DNA of 64,000 nt from Tsukamurella paurometabola DSM 20162 (GCF_000092225.1 NC_014158.1:1612001-1676000), one strand, 5' to 3'; shown: positions 54,230 to 63,517, counted from the first letter of the stretch. Numbers and translations: made by a program. Notes: generated by a model from the letters alone, not told the origin.

Positions 54230-54825
54230 TCGCCACCGTCACCCCGCGCGCCCCCTGGTCGGGCATCGTCCCCGCTGGTCACACCCTCACCATGACCGAT
54301 CTGCACGGCAACCAGGCCGTGGACACCCTGTTCTACGGCGCCGACGATCACACCGTCCGCTACAGCGCCCAACAGACCATCCTGGGGCAGGGCAACATCT
54401 TCCTCGAAACGGGCACCGTGATTCGCGACCAGGAATCCCGGCCCATGATGACCATCGTCGACGACGAGGTGGGTAAGCACGACACCCTCGGCGGCGCCTG
54501 CTCGCAGGAATCCAACACTCTTCGCTACGGCCACCACACCAAACACCAGCACGCCTGCGTTGAGAACTTTCTCATCGAAGGCAGCCGCCACGGCCTCGGC
54601 AAGCGCGATCTGGTGGGCAACGTGAACTTCTACATGTACGTTCCCGTCGATCCGGACGGCACCCTCGGCATCGTCGACGGGCTCTCCGCCCCCGGGCGGA
54701 AGGTGGTGCTGCGCGCGGAGATCGACACGCTGGTACTCATCTCCAACTGTCCGCAGATCAACAACCCGTGCAACGGATTCGACCCCACCGCGGTCGAGCT
54801 CGAGATCTCGGAGGTGCCCGCATGA
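54226..54825 (+). CDS. Carboxyguanidine deiminase subunit B-like (DUF1989, UAAP2)
   Basis: The 199-residue protein has the second DUF1989 type: GHTLTMTDLHGNQAVDTLFY, VGKHDTLGGACSQESNT with a Cys and His likely to bind zinc, CVENFLIEG, and the C-terminal LVLISNCPQINNPCNGF. It pairs with the preceding protein to form the heteromeric deiminase of guanidine degradation. ATG 54226 overlaps the previous stop and its own stop overlaps the carboxyltransferase start. Confidence 0.87.
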   Translation: MIATVTPRAPWSGIVPAGHTLTMTDLHGNQAVDTLFYGADDHTVRYSAQQTILGQGNIFLETGTVIRDQESRPMMTIVDDEVGKHDTLGGACSQESNTLRYGHHTKHQHACVENFLIEGSRHGLGKRDLVGNVNFYMYVPVDPDGTLGIVDGLSAPGRKVVLRAEIDTLVLISNCPQINNPCNGFDPTAVELEISEVPA

Positions 54826-56813
54826 CCGTCACCATCATCCGCCCCGGCCCGATGACCACCGTGCAGGACTGGCCCGGCCGCGTCGGCTACTGGAAGGTGG
54901 GCGTTCCCCCGTCCGGCCCGATGGACGACCTGTCGTTCCGGCTCGCGAATGTCGCCGTCGGCAACCCGGAGGGCGCCCCCGGACTCGAATGCACCCTCGG
55001 TGGACTAGCCCTCACGGTCGACGAGCCGACCATCATCGCCGTCACAGGGGCGCCGTGCACGGTGACCGTGGCCGGGAGGCCGGTGCCGATGGGGGCGTCG
55101 GTCGAGGTGCACCCCGGCGACCAGCTCGCGGTAGGTATGACGGGCAACCTCGGCATGCGCGTCTACGTCGCCCTCCGCGGCGGCATCGACGTCCCCGACT
55201 ACCTGGGCAGCGCGTCCACCTTCACCCTCGGGAAGTTCGGCGGCATCGGGGGCCGCACCCTCACCGCGGGCGATGAACTCGCCATCGGGGGAGCGGAAAC
55301 CCTCCAGCAACCGCGCCGCCTCCTCGCCGAGGAGGTGCCGGCCCTCACCACCCAGTGGAACCTCGCCGTGACCGTCGGCCCGCACTCCGCACCCGAGTAC
55401 TTCACCGAGTCCGATATCGAAACCCTGTACGGCACCGCCTATGAGGTGCACTTCAATTCCGATCGCACCGGCGTCCGCCTGATCGGGCCGCAGCCCGACT
55501 GGGCCCGCCCCGACGGCGGCGAAGCAGGACTGCACCCCTCCAACATCCACGACACCGCCTACTCCGTGGGCGCTCTCGACTTCACCGGCGATACCCCGAT
55601 CCTGCTCGGCCCCGACGGCCCCAGCCTGGGCGGCTTCGTCTGCCCCGTGACCGTGACCACCGCCGACCGCTGGAAACTCGGGCAGCTCCGTCCGGGCGAC
55701 ACCGTGCGCTTCGTCCCCGTCCGGGCCGTCACCGCCGCCTCACCGGCTGATCTCGGCACCGCCCGGCGCGCCGCGGTTCCGTACGTGATCGCCACCGGCG
55801 GTGACACCGACGACGGCATCCTCGGACGGTCGATGACCGCCGACGGCGAGACCACCGTCACCTACCGCCGCTCCGGGGACGACAACGTGCTCGTCGAATA
55901 CGGGCCCATGGCCCTCGACCTCGAGCTCCGCGCCCGCGTCCACGCGCTCGAACAGCGACTGCGCGATGATTCTCCGCGGGGCCTCGTCGACCTCACCGCC
56001 GGCGTGCGCAGCCTCCAGGTGAAGTTCGACCCGACAGTGCTGTCCCAGAACGCCGTCCGTGAATGGATCTCCGAGGCCGAGGCGGAGCTCCCCGCTGCCG
56101 ATGACATGATCGTGCCGAGTCGCACCATCTCGCTCCCGCTGTCGTGGGACGACCCCAGCACCCGCGAGGCGATCGAACGGTACGTCCTGGGCGTCCGTGG
56201 TGACGCACCGTGGTGCCCGTGGAACATCGAATTCATCCGCCGGATGAACGGCCTCGATTCGGTGGACGACGTGCAGCGCATCGTGTTCGACGCCGACTAT
56301 CTGGTGCTCGGTCTGGGCGATGTGTATCTAGGAGCACCCGTCGCGGTCCCGCTCGACCCGCGGCACCGCCTGGTGACCACCAAGTACAACCCGGCCCGCA
56401 CCTGGACCCCGGAGAACGCCGTCGGGATCGGCGGCGCATACCTGTGCATCTACGGTATGGAGGGCCCCGGTGGCTACCAGTTCGTCGGTCGCACCACCCA
56501 GGTGTGGAACCACCGTCATCCTGCCGCCGCGGGCGGATTCGAGCCCGAGCATCCCTGGCTGCTCCGCAGCTTCGACCGGATCAGCTGGTACCCGGTGAGT
56601 ACCGAGGAACTCGCTGATCTACGCGCCGACACCGCCGCCGGGCGCGGCACCGTCGACATCACACCGGGATCGTTCTCCCTGTCGTCGCACCGGGCTTTCC
56701 TCGCTCGCGAGGCCGACGATATCGCCCGCGTGCAAGCGAACATGGAGATGGCCCGAGCCGAAGAGCGCGGACGCTGGGCTGCCGCAGGAGAATTCACCAG
56801 GAGCGCAGCATGA
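54822..56813 (+). CDS. Carboxyltransferase module of a urea/guanidine carboxylase (BC and BCCP absent)
   Basis: The 663-residue protein consists of an AHS2/KipA-like part (about 1-320: VQDWPGRVGYWKVGVPPSG, GMRVYVALRGGIDVPDYLGS) and an AHS1/KipI-like part (about 345-640: YRRSGDDNVLVEYGPMALDL, GVRSLQVKFDP). In full urea or guanidine carboxylases (about 1200 residues) these follow a biotin carboxylase and precede a biotin carrier; both are missing here, and there is no AMKM-type biotinylation site. Carboxylation must therefore use a carboxylase and carrier encoded elsewhere, or the protein has another task. Coupled by ATGA overlaps to UAAP2 and allophanate hydrolase. Confidence 0.87.
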   Translation: MTVTIIRPGPMTTVQDWPGRVGYWKVGVPPSGPMDDLSFRLANVAVGNPEGAPGLECTLGGLALTVDEPTIIAVTGAPCTVTVAGRPVPMGASVEVHPGDQLAVGMTGNLGMRVYVALRGGIDVPDYLGSASTFTLGKFGGIGGRTLTAGDELAIGGAETLQQPRRLLAEEVPALTTQWNLAVTVGPHSAPEYFTESDIETLYGTAYEVHFNSDRTGVRLIGPQPDWARPDGGEAGLHPSNIHDTAYSVGALDFTGDTPILLGPDGPSLGGFVCPVTVTTADRWKLGQLRPGDTVRFVPVRAVTAASPADLGTARRAAVPYVIATGGDTDDGILGRSMTADGETTVTYRRSGDDNVLVEYGPMALDLELRARVHALEQRLRDDSPRGLVDLTAGVRSLQVKFDPTVLSQNAVREWISEAEAELPAADDMIVPSRTISLPLSWDDPSTREAIERYVLGVRGDAPWCPWNIEFIRRMNGLDSVDDVQRIVFDADYLVLGLGDVYLGAPVAVPLDPRHRLVTTKYNPARTWTPENAVGIGGAYLCIYGMEGPGGYQFVGRTTQVWNHRHPAAAGGFEPEHPWLLRSFDRISWYPVSTEELADLRADTAAGRGTVDITPGSFSLSSHRAFLAREADDIARVQANMEMARAEERGRWAAAGEFTRSAA

Positions 56814-58474
56814 GCCGTATCGCCGATATCTATCGCCGCATCGCCGCCGACGACCGACCCGAGGTCTTCGTCACTCTCCGGCCCGAGACCGATGTCCAGG
56901 CCGACTACGACGCCGCCGTCGCCGCGGGTGGCCCACTCGCGGGAATCATCCTGGCGGTCAAGGACAACGTCGATGTCGCGGGCCTCCCGACCACCGCGGC
57001 CTGCCCCGGATACGCGTACACCGCGGAACGGGACGCCGCAGCCGTCGCGGCCCTGCGTGCCGCCGGAGCCGTGGTGATCGGAAAGACCAATCTCGATCAG
57101 TTCGCCACCGGCCTCGTGGGGACGCGGAGCCCGTACGGCGCCGTCCGCAACGCCCACCGTCCCGATTACGTCTCGGGCGGATCCAGTTCCGGATCCGCCG
57201 TCGCCGTCGCCCTCGACTACGCAGACATCGCGATCGGTACCGACACCGCCGGCTCGGGCCGGGTGCCCGCCGCTTTCCAGGGCGTCGTGGGCATCAAGCC
57301 CACCATCGGCGCCGTGAGCACCGACGGCGTGATCCCCGCCTGCGCGTCGTACGACTGCGTCTCCGTCTTCGCGCGCGATACCGATGCCGCGAACCGTGCC
57401 ATGGCGATCATGGGCGCCACCGGGCCTCGTGCATGGCCGGCCGACGCGCCGCTGGCGGCCGCCCCCGATGCGACGGTGGCCGTACCTGCGGAACTCCCGG
57501 GCTTGAATGACGCATGGCGCCAGGCCTTCGAGCGAGTCGTCGCGCAGGCCGAACAGGCAGGGCTGCGCGTGACCCGCATCGACGTCGCCGACTTCCTGGC
57601 CGCGGGCCGGCTGCTCTACGGCGGTGCACTCGTCGCCGAACGGTACAGCGCCGTCGGCGAATACCTCGCGACCGCCGGTCCGGATGCCGGCGTGGATCCC
57701 ATCGTGGCAGGCATCATCACCGCGGCCGGTGAGCTCCCCGCGTACCGTCTGGCAACCGACCAGCAACGCCTGCGCGAGCTGGCCGAGCGCACCCGCTCCA
57801 TCCTCGACGGTTGCGCCGGGTTGCTCGTACCGACCGCTCCGCGGCACCCCACCATCGCGGATGTGGCGGCCGACCCGGTGGGCGTGAACTCCGAACTGGG
57901 CGCCTACGCCACCTTCTGCAACCTGCTCGACCTGTGCGCGGTTGCGGTGCCTGCGGGGGAAACCGACGACGGTGCGCCGTTCGGCATCAGCGTGCTCGCT
58001 CCGGCTGGACACGATGCGGTGGCACTCGACCTCGCCGCCAGGATCACCGGGGCACCGTCGCCCGAACCGTGGAACACCGAGTTCGTCGGTGCGCTGGATC
58101 TCGCCGTCTTCGGCGCGCACCTGCGCGGCCAGCCGCTGGAGCGCGAGCTGACCGCCCTGGGGGCACGGTGGGCCGGTCCGGTCGCGACCGCACCCGAGTA
58201 CCGCCTCGTCGCACTCGACACCGTGCCGCCGAAACCCGGCCTCGTGCACGACCCTATCGACGGTCGCTCGATCCGCGGCGAGCTGTGGCGGATTTCGCCC
58301 GCGGCACTCGGCACGTTCCTGTCCCGGTTGCCCGCGCCGATGACGCTCGGTGCCGTCCGATTGAACGACGAGCGGAGCGTCGTCGGGTTCAGCTGCCAGG
58401 CCTCCGCTCTGGCCACCGCACGCCTGCTGCACGTGGATCACTGGCTCGATCGTGATGCAGCCCCGCGGTCCTAG
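56810..58474 (+). CDS. atzF: Allophanate hydrolase
   Basis: The 554-residue protein splits allophanate to ammonia and CO2. It is an amidase-signature enzyme: Lys51 in AVKDNVDVAG, Ser residues in SGGSSSGSAVAVA (122-134) and Ser149 in TDTAGSGRVPAA form the Lys-cis-Ser-Ser triad. The C-terminal domain after about residue 435 (TEFVGALDLAVFGAHLRGQP) is the extra AtzF domain. It is the last gene of the locus and overlaps the carboxyltransferase by four bases. Confidence 0.94.
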   Translation: MSRIADIYRRIAADDRPEVFVTLRPETDVQADYDAAVAAGGPLAGIILAVKDNVDVAGLPTTAACPGYAYTAERDAAAVAALRAAGAVVIGKTNLDQFATGLVGTRSPYGAVRNAHRPDYVSGGSSSGSAVAVALDYADIAIGTDTAGSGRVPAAFQGVVGIKPTIGAVSTDGVIPACASYDCVSVFARDTDAANRAMAIMGATGPRAWPADAPLAAAPDATVAVPAELPGLNDAWRQAFERVVAQAEQAGLRVTRIDVADFLAAGRLLYGGALVAERYSAVGEYLATAGPDAGVDPIVAGIITAAGELPAYRLATDQQRLRELAERTRSILDGCAGLLVPTAPRHPTIADVAADPVGVNSELGAYATFCNLLDLCAVAVPAGETDDGAPFGISVLAPAGHDAVALDLAARITGAPSPEPWNTEFVGALDLAVFGAHLRGQPLERELTALGARWAGPVATAPEYRLVALDTVPPKPGLVHDPIDGRSIRGELWRISPAALGTFLSRLPAPMTLGAVRLNDERSVVGFSCQASALATARLLHVDHWLDRDAAPRS

Positions 58475-58566
58475 CGCGACGCGCCGATCCCGGTGCTCAC
58501 CGTGACGGCGCCGGAGTAGCCTGGTGGCCGAACGGCGACGGCCACGATGAGAGGTACGAACGAGCG

Positions 58567-60009
58567 ATGACCAGCAACGACGCCAAGGCGAACATCGGTG
58601 TGGTGGGAATGGCGGTGATGGGCTCCAACTTGGTCCGCAACCTGGCCTCCCGCGAGGGCAACACCGTGGCCATCTACAACCGTTCGCCGGAGAAGACCCG
58701 GGAGGTGGTGGCCAACCATCCCGAGGCGAACTTCGTGGCATCGGAGTCGATCGACGACTTCGTCGCGAGCCTGGCCACGCCGCGCACCGCGATCATCATG
58801 GTGCAGGCCGGCGCGGGCACTGATGCGGTGATCGAGCAGCTCCAAGAGCGGTTCGAGCCGGGCGACATCATCGTCGACGGCGGCAATGCGAACTTCCACG
58901 ACACCATCGCCCGCGAAGCACGGATCGCGCCGACTGGCATTCACTTCGTGGGCGCCGGAATCTCGGGCGGCGAAGAGGGTGCGCTCAAGGGACCGTCGAT
59001 CATGCCCGGTGGCACCCCGGAGTCGTACGAGACGCTCGGCCCGATCCTCGCCTCGATCGCCGCGGTCGCCGAGGGCGAGGCCTGCGTGACCCATGTGGGA
59101 ACCGACGGCGCAGGTCATTTCGTCAAGATGATCCATAACGGCATCGAATACGCCGATATGGAGCTCATCGGCGAGGCGTACGACCTGCTGCGCAATGTGG
59201 CCGGCCACTCGCCGCAGGCGATCTCGGACATCTTCAAGACCTGGAACTCCGGCCCGCTCAACAGCTACCTCATCGAGATCACCACCGAGATCCTCAAGCA
59301 CATCGATGCCGAGACGGGCAAGCCGTTCGTCGACATCGTCGTCGACCAGGCCGGGAGCAAGGGCACCGGCGTGTGGACCGTGCAGACCGCGCTCGACCTC
59401 GGAGTTCCCGTGGGCGGCGTCGCGGAGGCCGTGTTCGGCCGGGCCGTCTCGTCCAAGCGCACGCAGCGCGATGCCGTCCGTGCCCTGGGCATCGCGCGCC
59501 CGGACGCACCGACGGTCGACGACTCGTTCGTCGACGATGTGGCCAAGGCGCTGTACGCATCGAAGATCGTGGCCTACGCGCAGGGTTTCGACGCGATCAT
59601 CGCCGGCGCCGAGAAGTACGGTTGGAACATCGATAAGGGCGCCGTCGCCAAGATCTGGCGTGGCGGTTGCATCATCCGCGCGCAGTTCCTCAACGTGCTC
59701 GCCGACGCGTACGCCGAGAATCCCAACCTGGCAACGCTTCTCGAGGCGCCGTACTTCGCACAGGCGATCCGCGACGGTGAGGCCGCGTGGCGCCGCGTGG
59801 TGATCACCGCGACGCAGGCCGGCGTGCCCGTGCCGGGGTTCGCGACGGCGCTGAGCTACTTCGATTCGCTCAACGTCGACCGCTTGCCCGCCGCCCTGGT
59901 GCAGGGCCAGCGCGACTTCTTCGGGGCACACACCTACAAGCGCGTCGACAAGGCGGGCACCTTCCATACGCTGTGGTCCGGTGACCGCAGCGAGGTGCAG
60001 ACCGACTAG
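58567..60009 (+). CDS. gnd: 6-phosphogluconate dehydrogenase, decarboxylating
   Basis: The 480-residue enzyme makes ribulose 5-phosphate, CO2 and NADPH in the pentose phosphate pathway. It shows IGVVGMAVMGSNLVRNL with NRSPEKT (NADP preference), GISGGEEGALKGPSIMPGG, the catalytic lysine in HFVKMIHNGIEY, and the C-terminal RDFFGAHTYKRVD. Length fits the long dimeric form. GAGAGGTA precedes the ATG. Confidence 0.96.
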   Translation: MTSNDAKANIGVVGMAVMGSNLVRNLASREGNTVAIYNRSPEKTREVVANHPEANFVASESIDDFVASLATPRTAIIMVQAGAGTDAVIEQLQERFEPGDIIVDGGNANFHDTIAREARIAPTGIHFVGAGISGGEEGALKGPSIMPGGTPESYETLGPILASIAAVAEGEACVTHVGTDGAGHFVKMIHNGIEYADMELIGEAYDLLRNVAGHSPQAISDIFKTWNSGPLNSYLIEITTEILKHIDAETGKPFVDIVVDQAGSKGTGVWTVQTALDLGVPVGGVAEAVFGRAVSSKRTQRDAVRALGIARPDAPTVDDSFVDDVAKALYASKIVAYAQGFDAIIAGAEKYGWNIDKGAVAKIWRGGCIIRAQFLNVLADAYAENPNLATLLEAPYFAQAIRDGEAAWRRVVITATQAGVPVPGFATALSYFDSLNVDRLPAALVQGQRDFFGAHTYKRVDKAGTFHTLWSGDRSEVQTD

Positions 60010-60020
60010 GACGCAACTCG

Positions 60021-60593
60021 ATGCCCATCGAGGTCCGCCCGGCCACCGTCTTCGACGATGTCCGGGCGGTGATCGGCCCCAAGAAGGAAACCTCCAGCAA
60101 CTGCTTCTGCCTGTCGTACCGCATCGGCAGCACGGAGAACCAGCAGTTGCGAGGCCCCGCCAGGTTCGACCGTGTGCGTGGCCTGTGCTCCGAGAACCCG
60201 CCGCCCGGCGTGATCGCCTATGACGCAGCCGAACCCGTCGGGTGGGCGGCGGTCCATCCGCGCTCCGGCACCAGCTTCGCCCGGAACCGCAAGATTCCGC
60301 ACGTCGACGACCTCGATGTCTGGTCGCTGTGGTGCGTCCGGGTGCGCGCAGGACACCGCAAGCAGGGGATCAGTCACCACCTGGTCGACGGTGCCGTCGC
60401 CTTCGCTCGCGCGTACGGCGCTCCGGTGGTCGAGGCCTATCCCGTGGACAACCAGGGCGAGAAGGTCGATCTCACCATGGCGTACGTGGGCACCCGCGCG
60501 CTGTTCGAGCGAGCGGGTTTCACCTACGTCACCGATACCGAATCGACCCTCGACGGGTTCACGCGCGTGCTCATGCGCCGCGCACTGCGCTGA
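60021..60593 (+). CDS. GNAT-family N-acetyltransferase
   Basis: The 190-residue protein has the GNAT core: SLWCVRVRAGHRKQGISHHL is the acetyl-CoA loop (V-x-x-x-x-R-x-x-G), followed by DGAVAFARAYGAPVVEAYPV and FERAGFTYV. The N-terminal part includes SNCFCLSYRI, with a Cys pair unusual for GNATs but typical of one actinobacterial subgroup. Substrate unknown. It begins 11 bases after gnd and may be cotranscribed. Confidence 0.85.
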   Translation: MPIEVRPATVFDDVRAVIGPKKETSSNCFCLSYRIGSTENQQLRGPARFDRVRGLCSENPPPGVIAYDAAEPVGWAAVHPRSGTSFARNRKIPHVDDLDVWSLWCVRVRAGHRKQGISHHLVDGAVAFARAYGAPVVEAYPVDNQGEKVDLTMAYVGTRALFERAGFTYVTDTESTLDGFTRVLMRRALR

Positions 60594-60609
60594 TCACCAC
60601 GTTCCGAGG

Positions 60610-61626
60610 TCAACGCCACCCGAGGCCCGGAGCGACATCCTTGACCAGCGACTCCAGGAGTCGGGTGTTGTACGCCACGCCGAGCTGGTTGGGCACGGTC
60701 ACCAGCAGCGTGTCGGCCGCGGCGATCGCCTCGTCGTCACGGAGCTGCTCGATCAACCTATCCGGCTCCGCAGCGTACGTGCGTCCGAAGACGGCGCGGA
60801 AGGAATCGATGGTGCCGAACTGATCGCCACCGCGGCCTTCGTGCCCGAAGTAGGCGCGACTCTCGTCATCGATGATCGGCATGATGCTGCGGCTCACCGA
60901 CACTCGCGGCTCACGGTCGTGTCCGGCGGCCGCCCACGCCTCACGGAACGCGCGGATCTGTGTGGCCTGCTGCACGTCGAAGGGTTCACCGGACTCGTCG
61001 CTCTTGAGCGTCGAACTCATCAGGTTCATGCCGAGTCGCGCTGCCCACTGCGCCGTCGCGTCGGAGCCGGCACCCCACCAGATCCGCTCGCGGAGCGTGT
61101 CGGAGTGTGGTTCGACCCGCAGCAGACCCGGCGGATTCGGGAACATCGGGCGTGGGTTGGGCTGCGCGAATCCTTCGCCCTCCAACACCTGGAGAAACAG
61201 TTCCGTGTGGGAACGCCCCATGTCGGCGTCGGTCTTGCCCTCAGCGGGTTCGTATCCGAAGTAGCGCCAGCCGTCGATCACCTGTTCCGGCGATCCCCGG
61301 CTCACTCCCAGCTGCAGCCGGTGATCGGCGATGAGATCGGCGGCCCCCGCGTCCTCCGCCATGTACAGCGGGTTCTCGTAGCGCATGTCGATCACGCCGG
61401 TACCGATCTCGATCCGTGAGGTCTTCGCGCCCACCGCCGCGAGCAGAGGGAACGGTGAACCGAGTTGGCGTGCGAAGTGGTGCACACGGAAGTACGCGCC
61501 GTCGGCACCCACTTCTTCGGCCGCCACCGCGAGGTCGATCGATTGATGGAGGACGTCGGAAGCGCTGCGGGTCTGCGATCCGGGCGCATCGCTCCAGTGA
61601 CCGAATGACAGGAAACCGATTTTCAT
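60610..61626 (-). CDS. LLM-class flavin-dependent oxidoreductase
   Basis: The 338-residue protein is a luciferase-like flavin monooxygenase: MKIGFLSFGHWSDAPGS at the N-terminus, DGAYFRVHHFARQLGSPFPL, EIGTGVIDMRYENPLYMAED and LQLGVSRGSPEQVIDG. Its start overlaps the 2Fe-2S gene stop (ATGA), so it lies in the cobalamin-riboswitch operon. A link to B12 metabolism is suggested only by position; alternatively it is a general oxidoreductase read through from the operon. Confidence 0.87.
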   Translation of the reverse strand: MKIGFLSFGHWSDAPGSQTRSASDVLHQSIDLAVAAEEVGADGAYFRVHHFARQLGSPFPLLAAVGAKTSRIEIGTGVIDMRYENPLYMAEDAGAADLIADHRLQLGVSRGSPEQVIDGWRYFGYEPAEGKTDADMGRSHTELFLQVLEGEGFAQPNPRPMFPNPPGLLRVEPHSDTLRERIWWGAGSDATAQWAARLGMNLMSSTLKSDESGEPFDVQQATQIRAFREAWAAAGHDREPRVSVSRSIMPIIDDESRAYFGHEGRGGDQFGTIDSFRAVFGRTYAAEPDRLIEQLRDDEAIAAADTLLVTVPNQLGVAYNTRLLESLVKDVAPGLGWR

Positions 61627-62363
61627 AGCCGTCTCAACCCCGGACTGCGGTCCGAATATTCCGGTGGAGTGGACCGCGCGCGAGGCAGGAGCCGATGAGC
61701 GAGACGGCGCCCATCGACGAGATGGTCTTCGACCAGGGCCGGCACATCCTCGACGGTGATTCCGCCGTACCAGGCATCGTCCGGCTGCACGGTGACCACG
61801 GGGGCGTGGTTACAAGGGAATTGGCATCCGGTCACCGTCATCAACACATCGTCATCGTCGAGAGCCCGCCGCCGGAGCTCGGCGCCGAGCGCGGCCGACA
61901 GAGCCGCCGCACCCCGTGCCGAACACCGCGGGCCGCGGCACACCAGCACCTGGTGCCGATGGGACGGGACGTTCTCCCACGCCGCGGAGACGAGTGGCGC
62001 CGCATCGGGTGTCATCGGCCGCCCGCCTTCCGCGACCGCCGCAGCGACGAGATGCGACTGTGCCGCCGGCAGGAGCTCGGGTGCGAGGAGGACCGCGGGG
62101 ACAGGAGCACCTGAGAGGAATCGCTCACGCATCCAATGCGCCGCAACACGCCGCAACCATGACCGCTTGGGACCGGGCTGCGCCCAACCGCAGCCGATCA
62201 GCAGCAGTTCCCGCGCGCCGCCGTCGGTGGCGTCATCGAGAACGTCGACCAGCGCCGGGTCGTACACCTGGAGGAAGGCCGCGTGCGCTCCCGCATCGGC
62301 GGCGAGGGCAGTCAGCTCATCCGGATCGATACCCGCCGACATCCCCACCAGGATCACGGTCAC
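61623..62363 (-). CDS. 2Fe-2S ferredoxin-domain protein with CbiX-like N-terminus
   Basis: The 246-residue protein has a C-terminal thioredoxin-like 2Fe-2S domain with Cys142 and Cys147 (VCRGPRCSARG) and Cys180 and Cys184 (TGCQFPCNHAPVV), the C-x4-C...C-x3-C pattern. The first 130 residues resemble CbiX/sirohydrochlorin chelatase-type proteins loosely (LVGMSAGIDPDELTAL, LLLIGCGWAQPG), but the chelatase metal-binding histidines are not evident. Given the riboswitch, a role in cobalamin or corrinoid handling is plausible. GTG 62363 overlaps the BtuF-like stop. Confidence 0.75.
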   Translation of the reverse strand: MTVILVGMSAGIDPDELTALAADAGAHAAFLQVYDPALVDVLDDATDGGARELLLIGCGWAQPGPKRSWLRRVAAHWMRERFLSGAPVPAVLLAPELLPAAQSHLVAAAVAEGGRPMTPDAAPLVSAAWENVPSHRHQVLVCRGPRCSARGAAALSAALGAELRRRALDDDDVLMTVTGCQFPCNHAPVVTVQPDDAWYGGITVEDVPALVEDHLVDGRRLAHRLLPRARSTPPEYSDRSPGLRRL

Positions 62364-63325
62364 GGCAGGGCCCGGATCCCGTCGGCGATACGGCGCGCAC
62401 CATCGAGCAACCGGACCCCGGACGTGGTCTCCGAGAAGGGGATCACCACGAACCGGTTATCCCGCACGGCGCGTAACCGGCTCATCGCCGGATCGGACCG
62501 AGCGAACTCGATGCGGGCCTGTGCCGGACTCCCGGTGGAATCGGCGACGACGATCACGTCAGGATTCGACCCGATCACATTCTCCATCGAGACATCGGCC
62601 CAGTTGCCCGGGCGGTCGGCGAAGACGTTGACACCGCCCACGGATTCGACGAGCAATTGCGGCGAACCCTTGCCCGCGCCGACGAACGGGATATCAGTCT
62701 TCGAATCCCACCACAGGATGCGTTGTCCCCGGGCAGCACCCGCGAGCGCCTCGCTGCCGAGCTCGGACTTCTGGTCCGCGGTGAGCTTCGCCGCGGCGGC
62801 CTCGGCGCCGAAGGCCTTTCCCGCCGCGGCGAACTCGTCCCAGATGAGATCCCAGGTGGCGCGTTCGGGCTTCTTCTCGCACCCCGCCGGGGCGAGCAGC
62901 GTGGGGACACCTCGATCCGCCCACTTCCGGCGTTCCCCGCCCGCCCGGTCCCGGAACGCGGAAGCGTACGAGGCGTACACCAGATCCGGATTCACCGACA
63001 AGATCTTCTCCTGCGTCGGGTACTTCGGCGCGAGCACGGTGACCTTCGCGTAGTCGTCCCGGTAGCGCGGGGCGACCTCGTCATCGAGATACCCGGTCCC
63101 CGCCATCCGACTGCGCATACCCAGCGCGAGCGCGACCTCGGTGGCGCCCTGATTCATGGTGACGATGCGCTGCGGAGCCGACCTCACCTCGGAGGCGAAG
63201 CCGCACGTGGTGACCGTGGTCGGGAAGGGACCCGTCGCGGCGGGCGGCGCGCTCGACGGTGCGCTGCCGCACCCGGCGAGCAGGGCTGCGGACAGGATGA
63301 GAAGAGGGGGTGCGGCGATGCGCAT
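62360..63325 (-). CDS. BtuF-like substrate-binding lipoprotein
   Basis: The 321-residue protein starts with a lipoprotein signal ending LLAGCGS and is a type III substrate-binding protein: QRIVTMNQGATEVALALGM, NPDLVYASYASAF, and the second lobe MENVIGSNPDVIVVADSTG. Such proteins bind siderophores, heme or cobalamin. The cobalamin riboswitch in its leader makes cobalamin or a precursor the likely ligand. The permease and ATPase genes are not next to it. First gene of a three-gene coupled operon. Confidence 0.88.
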   Translation of the reverse strand: MRIAAPPLLILSAALLAGCGSAPSSAPPAATGPFPTTVTTCGFASEVRSAPQRIVTMNQGATEVALALGMRSRMAGTGYLDDEVAPRYRDDYAKVTVLAPKYPTQEKILSVNPDLVYASYASAFRDRAGGERRKWADRGVPTLLAPAGCEKKPERATWDLIWDEFAAAGKAFGAEAAAAKLTADQKSELGSEALAGAARGQRILWWDSKTDIPFVGAGKGSPQLLVESVGGVNVFADRPGNWADVSMENVIGSNPDVIVVADSTGSPAQARIEFARSDPAMSRLRAVRDNRFVVIPFSETTSGVRLLDGARRIADGIRALP

Positions 63326-63373
63326 GGAAACTCGTTTCGTCGGCCACCCCGTGCGCGGGGGCGGCGATGGACA

Positions 63374-63480
63374 TCACGAGCCGGGCGGTATCGGACTCGA
63401 GGCGGTTCGTTCACCGCCTCACACCGTTGCGCGCCAGTCCCGGATTCCCACCGGATTCCCGCGGCCGACTCGAATCGTGA
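63374..63480 (-). promoter_or_regulatory. Cobalamin (B12) riboswitch
   Basis: Read on the minus strand, the leader contains GGGAATCCGGTGGGAATCC, then GGGACTGGCGCGCAACGGTG, a hairpin GAGGCGGT/ACCGCCTC and GAGTCCGATACC. These are the conserved core blocks of B12 riboswitches in their proper order. TCACGA (63480-63475) and TCGTGA (63379-63374) close the P1 stem around them. It ends about 50 bases before the BtuF-like start, so control is probably at translation or by a terminator in that stretch. Expression should fall when cobalamin is plentiful. Confidence 0.85.
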
Positions 63481-63517
63481 CGCTATCAGGTGGACCGATA
63501 TGCCCGGACCGCTCCGT

